Below are positions 1 to 10,668 of a DNA stretch of 64,000 nucleotides, piece by piece. How positions within the stretch are numbered: position 1 is the stretch's first letter; every line of letters begins with the position of its first letter. The stretch is from Turritopsis dohrnii. Taxonomy: Eukaryota > Cnidaria > Hydrozoa > Anthoathecata > Oceaniidae. A model generated the notes under the pieces. It saw nothing but the letters and a program-made list of their open reading frames with translations, searched no databases and had not been told where the DNA came from. Location of the stretch: the NCBI GenBank assembly GCA_027922465.2, contig BQMF02000018.1, positions 806,001 to 870,000 of the forward strand, given 5' to 3'. Position numbers and translations under genes: made by a program.

Positions 1-166
1 GGTAGCTTATGAAGAAAAACACTTTCTGTGCGTATAAGTCCGTTGTCCTTGACAACAAATCGAACGAACGGGATAAGCATTAATACATACTTTGAGAGAC
101 ATGTTAATGTTTTAGATTTGAAAATAATCATTAATAATAACAAGAATAAACAAAATAAAAACACAC

Positions 167-3100
167 CATCATCATCTAGCTGTTTAATGATTTTCTCGAT
201 GGCTTTCTTGTATAACTTTTCTGCAGTGAAATTAATGACAGCTTTGGGCGGGCACCAATCAGGCCATTCCTCCACATCACTTATCATAACTTCAACCAGT
301 TTCGTGGTATAATGTGGATCTTCATGCAAAGCACGAGCTAAGTTATATTCTTCCTGACAAACTTTTGAATCCAAGTAATTGGGCGAAAGAAGCGATAACA
401 CTGATCGGCTATTCTCTACAGGAAAAAATAAGACACGCCAGATTACCATAAAGCAAGAAGAAGAAAATGAAAGAACACGAAGGAGGAAGATAATCGGATT
501 GAATCAAAGTTTTTACCTATACTTTCGTAAAGCGTCGATTGCCACGAAGTACCTAACGTCAAACCAGTTTGATCTACAAAAATTTTCCAGTTTGGTTTTC
601 GTTTTTGAATGTAGTCTTTGATAAGATTTGCTATGCTCGTATCTTGGTGTGAGTAGGATATAAAGATATCAAACAGCTTAGTTTGTTCCATCTCGACAGC
701 TCGACACTCATCCTTTGGTTCTTTCTTATTTTCTTCCAATAAAAATGACGATATTGTTTGACAAGCTTCGTTTATCAATTCTTTATTGATCCTAAAAAAA
801 ATAAATATAACCTAATATCATAAAAATCAGTAAAATACAGTTCGTATCTTCTCAAAAGGAACATTTTTTTCCAAGAAAGAAGATGGGAACTCTAACCTGA
901 CATCAATATATTGGATCAACCCCATATAGGTGGGAAGCTGTTGGACGTCTTCCACATATAATGGAGCCAGATAATCACGTGACTTTTGTCGGGAACAACA
1001 TAAGGCAATATTGAATTGTTCAATACACGATACATTTTGAAGAAAATTAGGTGTTAGTATTACCACAACTCTGGCACAAGTGACCATGGCCTGTTCGAAA
1101 AAAACAACGTCACTTCAAGAAAAACTGTTAAAACACTATTTTGAAGACAAGATGATGTTTTGTCTAAACTCACTTACTTCATATATATGCTCTTGCCATG
1201 GTTTGTCTTTATCTATTTCTTGATGATCAGAAAAGATGCGAATATCAGGATGATGTTTTTTGAGAAAATGAAGAACCAGTTGACAAGTTGTGTTGTCCAG
1301 TTTGCTAGAGGAGAGGTAAACATCATATTTGAACACCAGTTCCTACAAAACACCGAAATGAAATATGAAGTAAGAAACTAGACAACCTTTGTATGCAGAT
1401 TGTTCATCGCATAGATTGCAAATTTTTCACACATTCAAATACATTTGGCAAGCATGTTGAAAAAACAGAATCTGCTTTTTAGTCTTGAAAACAAAAACTA
1501 TATACTACAAAATGTCCTTCTCTTATTCTGACCTCTGGAATAACATTTGAAGTAAACCATTTCTTCTTTAATTCTTCAAACACGCTAGATAGCTGCAAAT
1601 TGTGAGTTCCAGGCTTTGTCGGATCTGCAGCATATAACACAATTTTCAAAACTTTCAGTGGTAAACCAATTTTCATCCAATGAATCGCAGCGTCGACTAT
1701 TAGACGGAGCATCAACCGTTTATTAAAACTCTAAAAGTAATATAATAGCGATTCAAACAGATGAGGAGCATGAATGAATGTTCAAGTATAAAATGTTAAT
1801 ATTCTACCTGGTCACCCGTGGCAACTAAAGTCATCATAGCTGAAATGTCCTTTTCCTTGCATAGTGAAACCAAGGATCGAAATACTTCACCGACTGTAGA
1901 AGGAGGCCGAACATTTCTTTTGAAACCACCTTCAAAACATAATATTCTTTTAAAGGGGGATTTTTTAGGCAATGGTTTGGACCACCAACAAGAAAAGAAT
2001 TTTCTTAGGTCTTCTTCTTTATCCTTTGCTAAGTCTCTGACACAAATATTTAAATCCCTTTGTAAAGCTCCGATGACAGAAGCTGGAGTTGGAGTGTAAT
2101 CACCTGAAAATAATTGGATTAAAGGATCAATTCTTTGATACTATAAAATTGTTTTAAGTCATTACAGAAATATCAACCTGGAAATGGAAAGGATGCCAGC
2201 CCCTCTCCTTGGAGTCACAGAAAAAATGTTGGTGACATCAGGAGTTTATGGGGTACCATTGAAAATTGGGCAGGTCTGAATATACATAAAATGTTTGGGT
2301 GAATGCTAATCCAGTACGGCAGTGCAGTAATGATGTTGTGGTTAGTGGCTTCGACTCAAGTCCAACAATACTGTTTACACCATTACATATTGCTGTTCTA
2401 CAGGACAAGTTGACAGAGTGCCTTCTTTATTGCAATAATTGAATTAGATTAGACGTAGTGATGTTTGGAATAATTTGGAATTTCTGGAGTAATTACCAAA
2501 GAGTAGTACAATGTTGAAGCTCTTGAAAAACTGATAAAAAAGTATGGGAAAATTTGCCTGTGACCAACCATTCCAGAGATACCATGGATCAAACATTTTA
2601 ATAATATCATGGGGGCTTATTCCTAAAATTTTTTAATCAAACTTTTTTGTCTCACCATGACAAAACATGGGTCACACTTTTGTTTTAGAGATTGACTGTT
2701 TTTATTAAATTTATGGTGAAGTTCTTCTTAGGAGTGCATAAAACCACACAGAAGCTAGAAGCATTTTTATCTGTATTGATTATATAGTTGCAATTAAATT
2801 AAAGGAAGCAATAAGAATAGTGATAAGGCAATGGGTTGACGAAAACGTGAGTCAAAAATGTTTTGGAACAGGGCTGTATCGTCATTAAAATCTTTGATAT
2901 TTTGGATCATGGTTGGTTGATCTCATACGTTTTTTGATCAGTTTTTCAAGTCCTATAAAACATGGATGCATTTTCCATTCACCATTCCGTAAATTTAATT
3001 TTTATTACAATTGTTTGACACAGAGTTTGTGCAAGAGAGAGAGATTTGACACATAAGAAATTAGACATGGTAGAAAACTTTTACCTAGGATACATTCGAG

Positions 3101-6100
3101 TACAGATTCTTCTTTATTGCTATGCTATGTGTGACCACCCAGGAGATTTTGATAACAAACAATAAAAGGTTACATCGTTAAAAGGAACAAAAGAAATAGC
3201 AATATTTATAGTTCTTCTTATTGCAGCTGGTAAAACTTAGTTTAATATATACGAATATGACCAGGCAAACATGTATGGCTTCATTTTAAGGATTTCAACA
3301 CAACATCAGTTTCTTTTAACTTGTTTGCATATCAAAATGAACTGATTACCTGGTTCTCATTCCATTACAGATAAAAGATAGAATAGTTATATATATATTT
3401 CAAAATCTACTACAAATAGAAACCGTCTGCTATAAATTCTATATAAAGTTGTTCAACAGGATTGTTATTGCAATCCTTTGGGGAAAATGTTTTATTTTCA
3501 AAAAGATGTATATATTTTCACTCAAGGAAAGTTTTGAACAGAGATTTTCCTTGTGAAACCTTTTGAAGACCTATACTGCAATAGCATTAAGATTTTTGTT
3601 AAGATTTTGGAGGGCATACACACTCTTTACGGGAAATTTGTTAATATTTAAATTTGGTTTCATTCTACCCATGAGAAAAACATCAGAGAGATAGTCGGAA
3701 CTGTGAGGCAATTCCTGAAAAACAACCCATTATATATAATTAAATTGACCAGAGTAGAATTCACTGTTTACTTCGGAAATGGAGAAGCAGTCTTCCTTTT
3801 TAAAGTTACATATCGAAGTGCTGTAAACAGAAAAATCTGAAATAAATTTAATGGTGATTACTTTTGGAAGAACTGTAAGAAACAGTTTTCATAAACCTAA
3901 TGCTGTAACGTTTTATTGTTATGTTGTAATGTTACTTTATCAGGGGTCGAAATAAGAAAACTTTGTGTAGCCGGCTGTTTTGAATTAAGTATGGAAAAAA
4001 GGCAGTGGGACAAATGTCGCCCACCATGGTTGGGTGACGAAGAAAATTTTTTTATTTTAAAGCCTGTAGAACAGCTTAAACGCAATTCTAAAGACTTTTC
4101 TCATCACTTATTCACACAATTTACGTCATAAAAAGAAGATATAAGTAGAGTTAAAAAAAGAAACACACTTAATGAATTAAGGAAGAAACTTCTTTTAATT
4201 GAATATCTTTTGATACAAATGTTAACTGCTGTTCTTTAGGTCACGCAAAACGAAAAATAGTCTCACTTAATATATTACGAACAATTTTCTTTATTTTGTT
4301 ATGTTTCTTTATAATACAATATCATACGGAAAGCATACATTTTTTGTGTACAATTTTCTTGAAAGAAGAAATTGTATTTAAAAAAGGAAATACTTGAGAT
4401 TTAATAAAATAAAGAAGTGTTTATAGAATTTACACAGACTCGTGTTCGTGATGAAATACATCATTAGCAGCTGGCTGGGGTTAGGCAAGAACATAAATAA
4501 AGAGATGTGCAGGGAAACTCCCTTCGCTTTTTTACCACGCTCGTTCTTTTTATAAAAGAAGAAATCACGTGATGATTTCGAGAATGTCTGTGCTCTTAAT
4601 CTGTCTTTTAATAATAGAAAGAAAAAAAAATACGCAAAGAAAATATATAAGTGATTCTAAATGTTTCATTGATTCATATATGTAAGAAAGGAAAGGAAAA
4701 AGGCTGTTACTAAATCAAAAACTTCCAAAATGCAGCCGGCTAAAAAGGATTTTTCTACCAATAAACTGTCCGGCTAAATTAGAATTCATTCAGCTTTCAT
4801 CGGAAGCCGGACGTTATTTTGACCCTTGTTTATAACAACAATATCTTATGCGAGTGTGCATCCCACTTTTATTTTAGAGAGTGATATATTTAGTTTTAAT
4901 TTATGGTCAACGTCCTCTTATGTGCGCGTAAAACCACGTAGACGCGAGAGACACTTTTTTCACGATCATTCCAAAAGCACGTGGCATCATTTGACGTCAG
5001 TTTTTTTATGATCACGGGGAATCATTGCATTGCATCCCCAATCAAACGCGACGTTTTTGGGGAAATATCTCGAGAACCAATAGGGATAACTGACGTTTTT
5101 TGGGGTCCGCGATACGGGTGAAGGGGTGACGCAAAATTTGGGCCTAAATTTTTTTTGGTACTGCGGCTATGACGTCATCAAAATCTTTGATCGACGATAT
5201 CTCTGCAACGGTTGATCGTAGCGAAACGATCCCATACATTTTTTTGATCAGTTTTTCGAGCTCTACAACATGGGTGCACTTTCTGTTTCCAATTCTATAA
5301 TTAAAATTTTCATCACGGGGTACACACACATGGGAACGCAGGATTTGGCACATTGTTTTCACAGTTAAAACCCGTAAAAAACTTTTACGCGGGATACTAG
5401 TAACGTTATATCATTATGCATAACATTTTATCATTTATAAAGCAACATTATTACAAAAAAGAATATCGTTATATATAACTAAATAGTAACATTTTATCGT
5501 TTGTTATCAAAGTCCCCTGGACGGTCACATATATAATTTACAAATAATATACAAATTATAATATACAACAAATATATAATATACAAATTTACATTTTCAA
5601 TTAGCTGTGAAATTCTTTTCCAATTTAAGGAAGTTAAACTTTTTACAAAAAATCTTATCTTATTAATGGCTCATCAACCGCTTAGCTGGTCGGGAAAATA
5701 TTTCAACATCATGCAAGTCACCTCTAGGTTGATATTTTTGCAAGTACTAGGACTATTTGTTGTTATATATATACATCTAATTCTTCTGTCTCAACTTGTT
5801 TCATGCAAAAATAAACACTCAGATGATTGGGTCAGACCCCGCATATTAAAATCTTTATATAAGTTTACTATGATTCATCCAATTCATATCCTGCTTCAGA
5901 CCACATCTTAGTGGCATAAGGGAATAAAATTCAGATAGGATGGATGAACAACTGAAAGTCACCAAAGTGCACAAGCAAATTAACCCTATTGATTGGCTAA
6001 TAGCATTGATAATCCAATTAGTACATAGCAATTAAATAATGCATTCTGTTCTATGAAAAAAATGACTTATTTTTCATATTGTAGCATACAGCCAATTCAA

Positions 6101-6474
6101 TTATCACGCAAAAGAACACTTCACATTGATAAAGTTGACATTATGTAAAACAAAATACACAGTATCTTCGGCTCCATCATCTCCATATATTATATATAAT
6201 CAATAATAGCGCTACTATAGCAATATAATATACCTGGAAAAGCAGATATCACCAAGACATCAACTTTAGTTTCAACTTTTGTAACACTTCCCAAACAAAG
6301 TTCGATTGCACACTTTCCATGAGAAGTGTCAACTGGCAATGTGTTGTTAACAATTAAGCTACTCATTATTTTTATTCGCTCCTCATGAGGAGACGATGAT
6401 GCTTGTTGTGTTGTTACATTACTGTTTAGCCGTGGTTTCTTTGCGATTTTTTGTAGCAAACATTCGATTCGATT
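167..6474 (-). CDS. Macro (ThsA-like) - TIR - TIR protein, multi-exon, both ends unresolved
   Basis: Exons read on the minus strand, all joined in phase with GT/AG borders: 6234-6474, 1808-2103, 1533-1730, 1178-1342, 897-1090, 517-791 and about 167-415, giving roughly 540 aa. The first three encode a macro-type fold. Key pieces are VDVLVISAFPG, then DYTPTPASVIGAL across a 4.1 kb intron, FKRILCFEGG, LVATGDQ and AAIHWMKIGLPL; this pattern matches the macro domain of Thoeris ThsA-type proteins as I know it. Two TIR domains follow: TIR1 begins KYDVYLSSSK and contains ILTPNFLQNVSCIEQF; TIR2 begins FDIFISYSHQD and contains SLLSPNYLDSKVCQEEY. Both keep an acidic residue two or three places after the Cys, where TIR NADases carry the catalytic Glu. 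No start codon or 5' exon is evident above 6474, where a MITE and a LINE fragment lie. At the 3' side a GTGTGT donor at 166 probably ends the last visible exon. Innate-immune signalling is inferred, not shown. Confidence 0.75.
2640..3190 (+). repeat. Old, CpG-decayed copy of the 4.85 kb dispersed repeat
   Basis: This stretch lies in the 4.1 kb intron of the macro-TIR gene. It aligns along its length with 4850-5400 (for example the block ending TTTTTTGATCAGTTTTTC near 2930 against 5250), but most CpGs of the younger copy are TpG or CpA here. I see no open reading frame of note in it. Confidence 0.7.
3350..3480 (+). repeat. Dispersed repeat, inverted partner at 42775-42895
   Basis: The segment containing TACCTGGTTCTCATTCCATT and ACCGTCTGCTATAAATTC recurs in reverse complement at 42775-42895 with moderate divergence. 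No coding potential is apparent. It probably marks an unnamed non-autonomous element. Confidence 0.6.
4850..5400 (+). repeat. Younger copy of a ~560 bp dispersed repeat
   Basis: The segment is closely matched in direct orientation by 43672-44230, including TTATGTGCGCGTAAAACCA and GATCCCATACATTTTTTTG, and more distantly by 2640-3190. It is rich in CpG compared with its surroundings, which suggests recent arrival. It contains no convincing protein. It sits in the long intron of the macro-TIR gene. Confidence 0.75.
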
Positions 6475-6722
6475 CTGAAAAACATATTGTTAGCCTGTGA
6501 TTTAAAATTTTGTATAACCGAGACTTAAAGTGCATTTACTGTTTCCTAGTAACACTACACATTTCTTTTTTACGGAATAATCAAACACGGACTCAATGTC
6601 AGTCAGTTCGCTTCGATGAACGGTTTAGTTTGCTGAAGATTGTCTGCGATGCAGGCATGAAACTTTAAGTACAAACAAAACACCCATTGTTTTTTCTTAT
6701 ACGAATATATAAATTGTTGTTA

Positions 6723-7269
6723 AGCTTGGTTTCCAATAAAGAAATTTTATCGTGCGCGATCATCGCTACAGTCGTATACAATCCCACGACGTAATGGAAA
6801 CACTTGTCGTGCAACATGTGGAAGATCGTGCAACATTTTTTGATGTCGCACAACAATGTCGTAGAGATAGAAAAAATTCTATCTCCACGACAGTCGTGCT
6901 ACAGTTGCAATAGCAAGTGCTCAAATATATTGGGTGACATTCGCAGATATTGATAAAAAAAAACAACTCACGACCATGAAAATGAGTTCGGATACTAAAA
7001 AAGGTGGTATGCTTCTGTTACTGAACGACTTTTAAACAGTCTGCAAACCCAGGAAGAGTGCTTTCTCTTTCTCTGCATATTTCTTGAAGCTCAATAACGT
7101 TGCACAAAGGGAAAGCTGATAGAATTTCTCGCCAATCATTTGTAAACAAACCATGCGAAATCGTGTAATGGAAACAAGGCTGTCGTGCAACAAAAAGTCG
7201 TGCGACAAGTCGCACAACATTTGTTGCACGACGATCGCACGATAATTTTTTGTTATTGGAAACCAAGCT
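6723..7269. mobile_element. Harbinger-like MITE, 547 bp, TTA target duplication
   Basis: The termini are inverted repeats beginning AGCTTGGTTTCCAATAA and extend about 40 bp. The element is flanked by TTA at 6720-6722 and 7270-7272, the 3 bp TTA duplication typical of PIF/Harbinger elements. Near each end the termini carry several copies of GTCGTGCGAC/TCGTGCAAC-like words that can fold into further hairpins. There is no transposase inside, so it is non-autonomous. It lies just upstream of the first visible exon of the macro-TIR gene. Confidence 0.8.
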
Positions 7270-7343
7270 TTAGGATGTTGATTACTTCTCAGCGAATTTA
7301 ACAAGAACGCAGTATAACGAAGCAAAATTACGTTTTCAGGCTT

Positions 7344-8538
7344 TTGTTCTTTAATATTTTTGAGCGGAAAATTAAGTGGTTTCGCAACCCTTCGAGCAAG
7401 TTGAAGTTTTATGGCATTTCTGGTTCACTCTTGAATCTTATTAAGTCCTTTCTCAGTGGCAGGAGTATTAAGGTGGTTCTCGATGGTCATTCGTCTTCTT
7501 CTTACTCTATTAATTCAGGGGTGCCTCAAGGTTCTGTCCTTGGTCCAACCCTCTTTCTCATTTTCATCAACAACCTTCCCGATTGTATTCTCAGTAAACT
7601 TGCTATCTACGCTGACGACACTACTCTTTACTCGTCTCTTGAAAGGACTAAGGACTTGTTTGATAAGGTTGAAATGGCTGCTGAGTTGGAGGACGATCTT
7701 AGGACAGTAGTTGAATGGGGTCAGAAATGGTTGGTTTTCTTCAATGCTTCGAAAACTAAGCTTCTCTCTATTAATCGTTTCAGGGACCCTGTAATTCCTT
7801 CTGTTCTTATGAATGGAAGTGAGCTTGCAGAGTCATCTCAGGTTCGTCTTTTAGGTTTAACCTTCACAAAGAATTTCACATGGAATTCTTACATCGAGTC
7901 CATTGCTAAATCTGCTGCTATGAAGGTTGGCTCACTTTTTCGGGTCCGTCACTTACTTTCGGCTAAATCTATCATTTACATGTTTAAGGCCACTATTCGC
8001 CCTTGTCTTGAGTACTGCTGCCACCTTTGGGCTGGAGCCTCTGCTCATTGTCTTCATCTTCTCGATCGTATTCAGAAGCGCTTAGTTAACTTAGTTGGCC
8101 CTGATCTTCGTTCTAATCTTCACCCCCTCTCACATCGGAGAAACGTTGCTTCCCTGTCTCTTTTTTATAAATACTTTCATGGGCATTGTTCGGATGACTT
8201 GCATCAACTGACTCCTTCTCCTAAGACTTTCTCTCGGAACACTCGCCTCTCTTCGAATTCTCATCCTTTGACTGTTCAGGTCCCAACTTGCCATAAGAAC
8301 TTTTATTCATCTAACTTTTTCCCTCGGACTGCTCGCCTCTGGAATTCTCTCCCTCATAGTTGTTTTCCTGCTGAGTATGATCTGCAATCTTTTAAATCCA
8401 AGGTTAACCGCCACCTTGCTCTGTCTCTGTCTTTTCTTCCTTTTCCCATCCCTCTCATCTGTCTTTATAACTGTTCTTCCTTTTCTCATCTTGTAGCTTT
8501 CTGCCTAGTAGTGGCTTCGGCCTTGCAGGGAGCAACTC

Positions 8539-8543
<5 letters not shown>
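7344..8543 (+). CDS. Reverse transcriptase, C-terminal part (CR1/Jockey-like LINE ORF2 fragment)
   Basis: This is a single open frame of 399 codons with no N-terminal endonuclease, so it covers the second half of a LINE ORF2. The RT core is clear: SGVPQGSVLGPTLFLIFINN at about residues 58-77 and the catalytic YADDT at about 90-94. It is followed by the thumb region and the tail typical of CR1/Jockey-like elements (RPCLEYCCHLW, RIQKRLVNLVG, PRTARLWNSLP). The first ~13 residues look like flanking DNA read in frame. The stop codon TAA is completed by the first As of the poly(A) tail. As a truncated copy it is unlikely to make functional enzyme. Confidence 0.85.

Positions 8544-8571
<28 letters not shown>
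7344..8571 (+). mobile_element. 5'-truncated non-LTR retrotransposon (LINE) with 30 bp poly(A) tail
   Basis: The element consists of the 3' part of a LINE reverse-transcriptase ORF followed directly by an uninterrupted run of 30 A (8542-8571). The left border is uncertain and lies somewhere near 7335-7385, where the protein resemblance starts. No target-site duplication could be found by eye. The pure poly(A) and intact frame suggest a recent insertion. A solo copy of the same 3' terminus lies at 45844-45938. Confidence 0.85.
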
Positions 8572-8572
<1 letters not shown>

Positions 8573-10440
8573 GGGATTCAAATACCTTAGGGTATGAACT
8601 AGTCTCAATAGTTTTTTTGAATAATCGGCCCAATAAAAGAGCCGGTATCGGTATTAGGATTCCTTTTTGGACAGTATGACGGTATTAGAGACCCCTGAAA
8701 CCCCCTTTTACAAGATTCAGTAAAATTTCGTTGAGATGTTCTTATTTTTTAAAGTTTTTCAGCCAGATAAGCCAGTTTTTTATATGTATTTATAATTCCA
8801 ATAATATGGATCACACGTCAATCAACCGTAGGCACAAAAAGTAAAATAGGACCCCACATTTTGTGTTATATCTCGGAAGCAAACGGAGAAAAAAAGCTTT
8901 TAAAACCTACAATCATAGTTCTTTTAGCGAATCTGAAGATGAATGTCACGCAAACCAAGAATTTGAAGTTTGATTTGATGTTTCATACAAGAAGTTCCTC
9001 GTTGTAAAATAGAATTGTGTAGGACTGCTTGTTAGCGCGAATAGTATGATAATCTCCCACTGAATATAAGAATTCTTGAAGGAAAGATTTTTATAGTAAA
9101 CAAGAGCCAGATGGCGCAAAACGGTAGCAGCAAGTTTACTTTTCACGCAAACGCTTTCGAAATTTTACTTTAAGTACTAAAAACTTTTTTACTGGGTGTT
9201 TTCTAAGATATCTCACTGGTGGAAAACAGGCATTAACGATAAATTTGATGAAAATGATTAATTAGTGTAAATAGGGTCTAACCATAAAACACCAGCAATA
9301 ATTTATTTAAAGACAAAAGAATTATACATGCGTGAGCTGTGTGTTTTTTATAAGAAATTTTTTCGTAAGAGCTTATGTAGAAAAAAAAAAAGTTTGTTTA
9401 TAATAATAATAATTTTTGACGAAACCAAAATTGAATTCCAACAAATAAACTGCCTTTTTGAACTAGATCTTTGAAAACTTTAATAAACAAACATAGTGTA
9501 ATAGCTAACAAACCAAACGAGGTAATAAGAAATTTTGAACTGATAAGCTTTACTAACAAGAAAAGCAACATATCAAGTATATATTTTCAGTTAGCGTAAT
9601 GAACTAAAAGTCCCATTTTTATGTACGCCTATTTGATTAGAATTCGAATGAATTCTAATTTCGTGGATTAAGTTATAAAATATCAGGTTATGTACTTTTA
9701 AAATAAAAGGTAATCTACTTTTAAATGTTCGATATGAAAAAGCTTCCAAATTACGAAGGCTGCGTTCCTTCATTAGAATTTACATTGCGTTTTTGATAGA
9801 GTCCCGCAGACTCTAAATCGCAGACTAATTGCCATTTCGGCCGGAGGAGGAGTAGTAGTAGTAGTAGTAGTAGTCCACGGGTGTTTTAATACGGTATTCG
9901 CTTTCGCTGCTACCGTAATAAAAGAATTTCAAATATTGATTTTGAAGAGTTAAAATTGTGGTATTGTCCATACGCCTTGAACCAAAATGAAAACTGAACT
10001 GTGATGGTGCCATCGCAAAAGTTCTCCTTCAAGCCATTCTCGTTAGAATATAGAATTCTTGTTATTCTTATCACTGAATTAGTCCTCAGACTTAGATTGA
10101 TTGAGAAAGTTTCATCAAAAATGTGTATGATTAATATTACAGGTACAACCTTTAGAATGTGGAGTTGAACAGATGGCAATGTAAGATTTTCGTAGCTGTG
10201 TTTATTAGTGTATTTTATAAGAAATCACATAACCAAAATAAAGATAGGAATAGCTTAAAATTCTGAGAATTTTTTGTAACTTTAAATTTTAGAACTCTCA
10301 AATGTCGATTGTTTTCACATCGTCGTCAGATCATTCCCCCACTTTCTACGAATAAAAGACATGTCGGAATGGAACATGAAAAACAATAAATCATAATATT
10401 TCAATAAAATTCTACGAATAAAGTTATTTTTGGCTGAGAG
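8572..10440. other. Intergenic, no gene recognised
   Basis: AT-rich sequence between the LINE tail and the GRL receptor gene. Short open frames occur on both strands, but none shows a recognisable domain or consistent splice sites. The only structured part is the repeat near 9825-9925. Confidence 0.5.
9825..9925 (-). repeat. Dispersed repeat with AGT microsatellite, inverted partner at 37963-38040
   Basis: The segment contains GCCATTTCGGCCGG, an (AGT)n run at about 9849-9872, and ACGGTATTCGCTTTCGCTG. The same blocks in the same order occur in reverse complement at 37963-38040, where the microsatellite is shorter. It is probably one end of a transposon. Confidence 0.7.
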
Positions 10441-10668
10441 TTATGTTTCGCTGTTTTACAAAATATTGTAAGATCTACTTTTTCAATTCACTTAGACTCT
10501 CGACGTTGTTTAGCATTGTTGTAACAAAGTATTCAGCTATTTGCCATCATTTAAAACCTTGTTGTTTTTGCTTGTGGAATTTCCCAAATTACATTGGGAA
10601 ATTACAAACTACAAATTACAGCAAACGACATAAAGATTTGGAGAAAGTCAAAGTGGTTTAAAGTTGAG

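Noticed and set aside
9825..10179. Overlapping minus-strand open frames of 62-89 codons
   Set aside because: They run through a dispersed repeat with an AGT microsatellite and show no domain or splice support.
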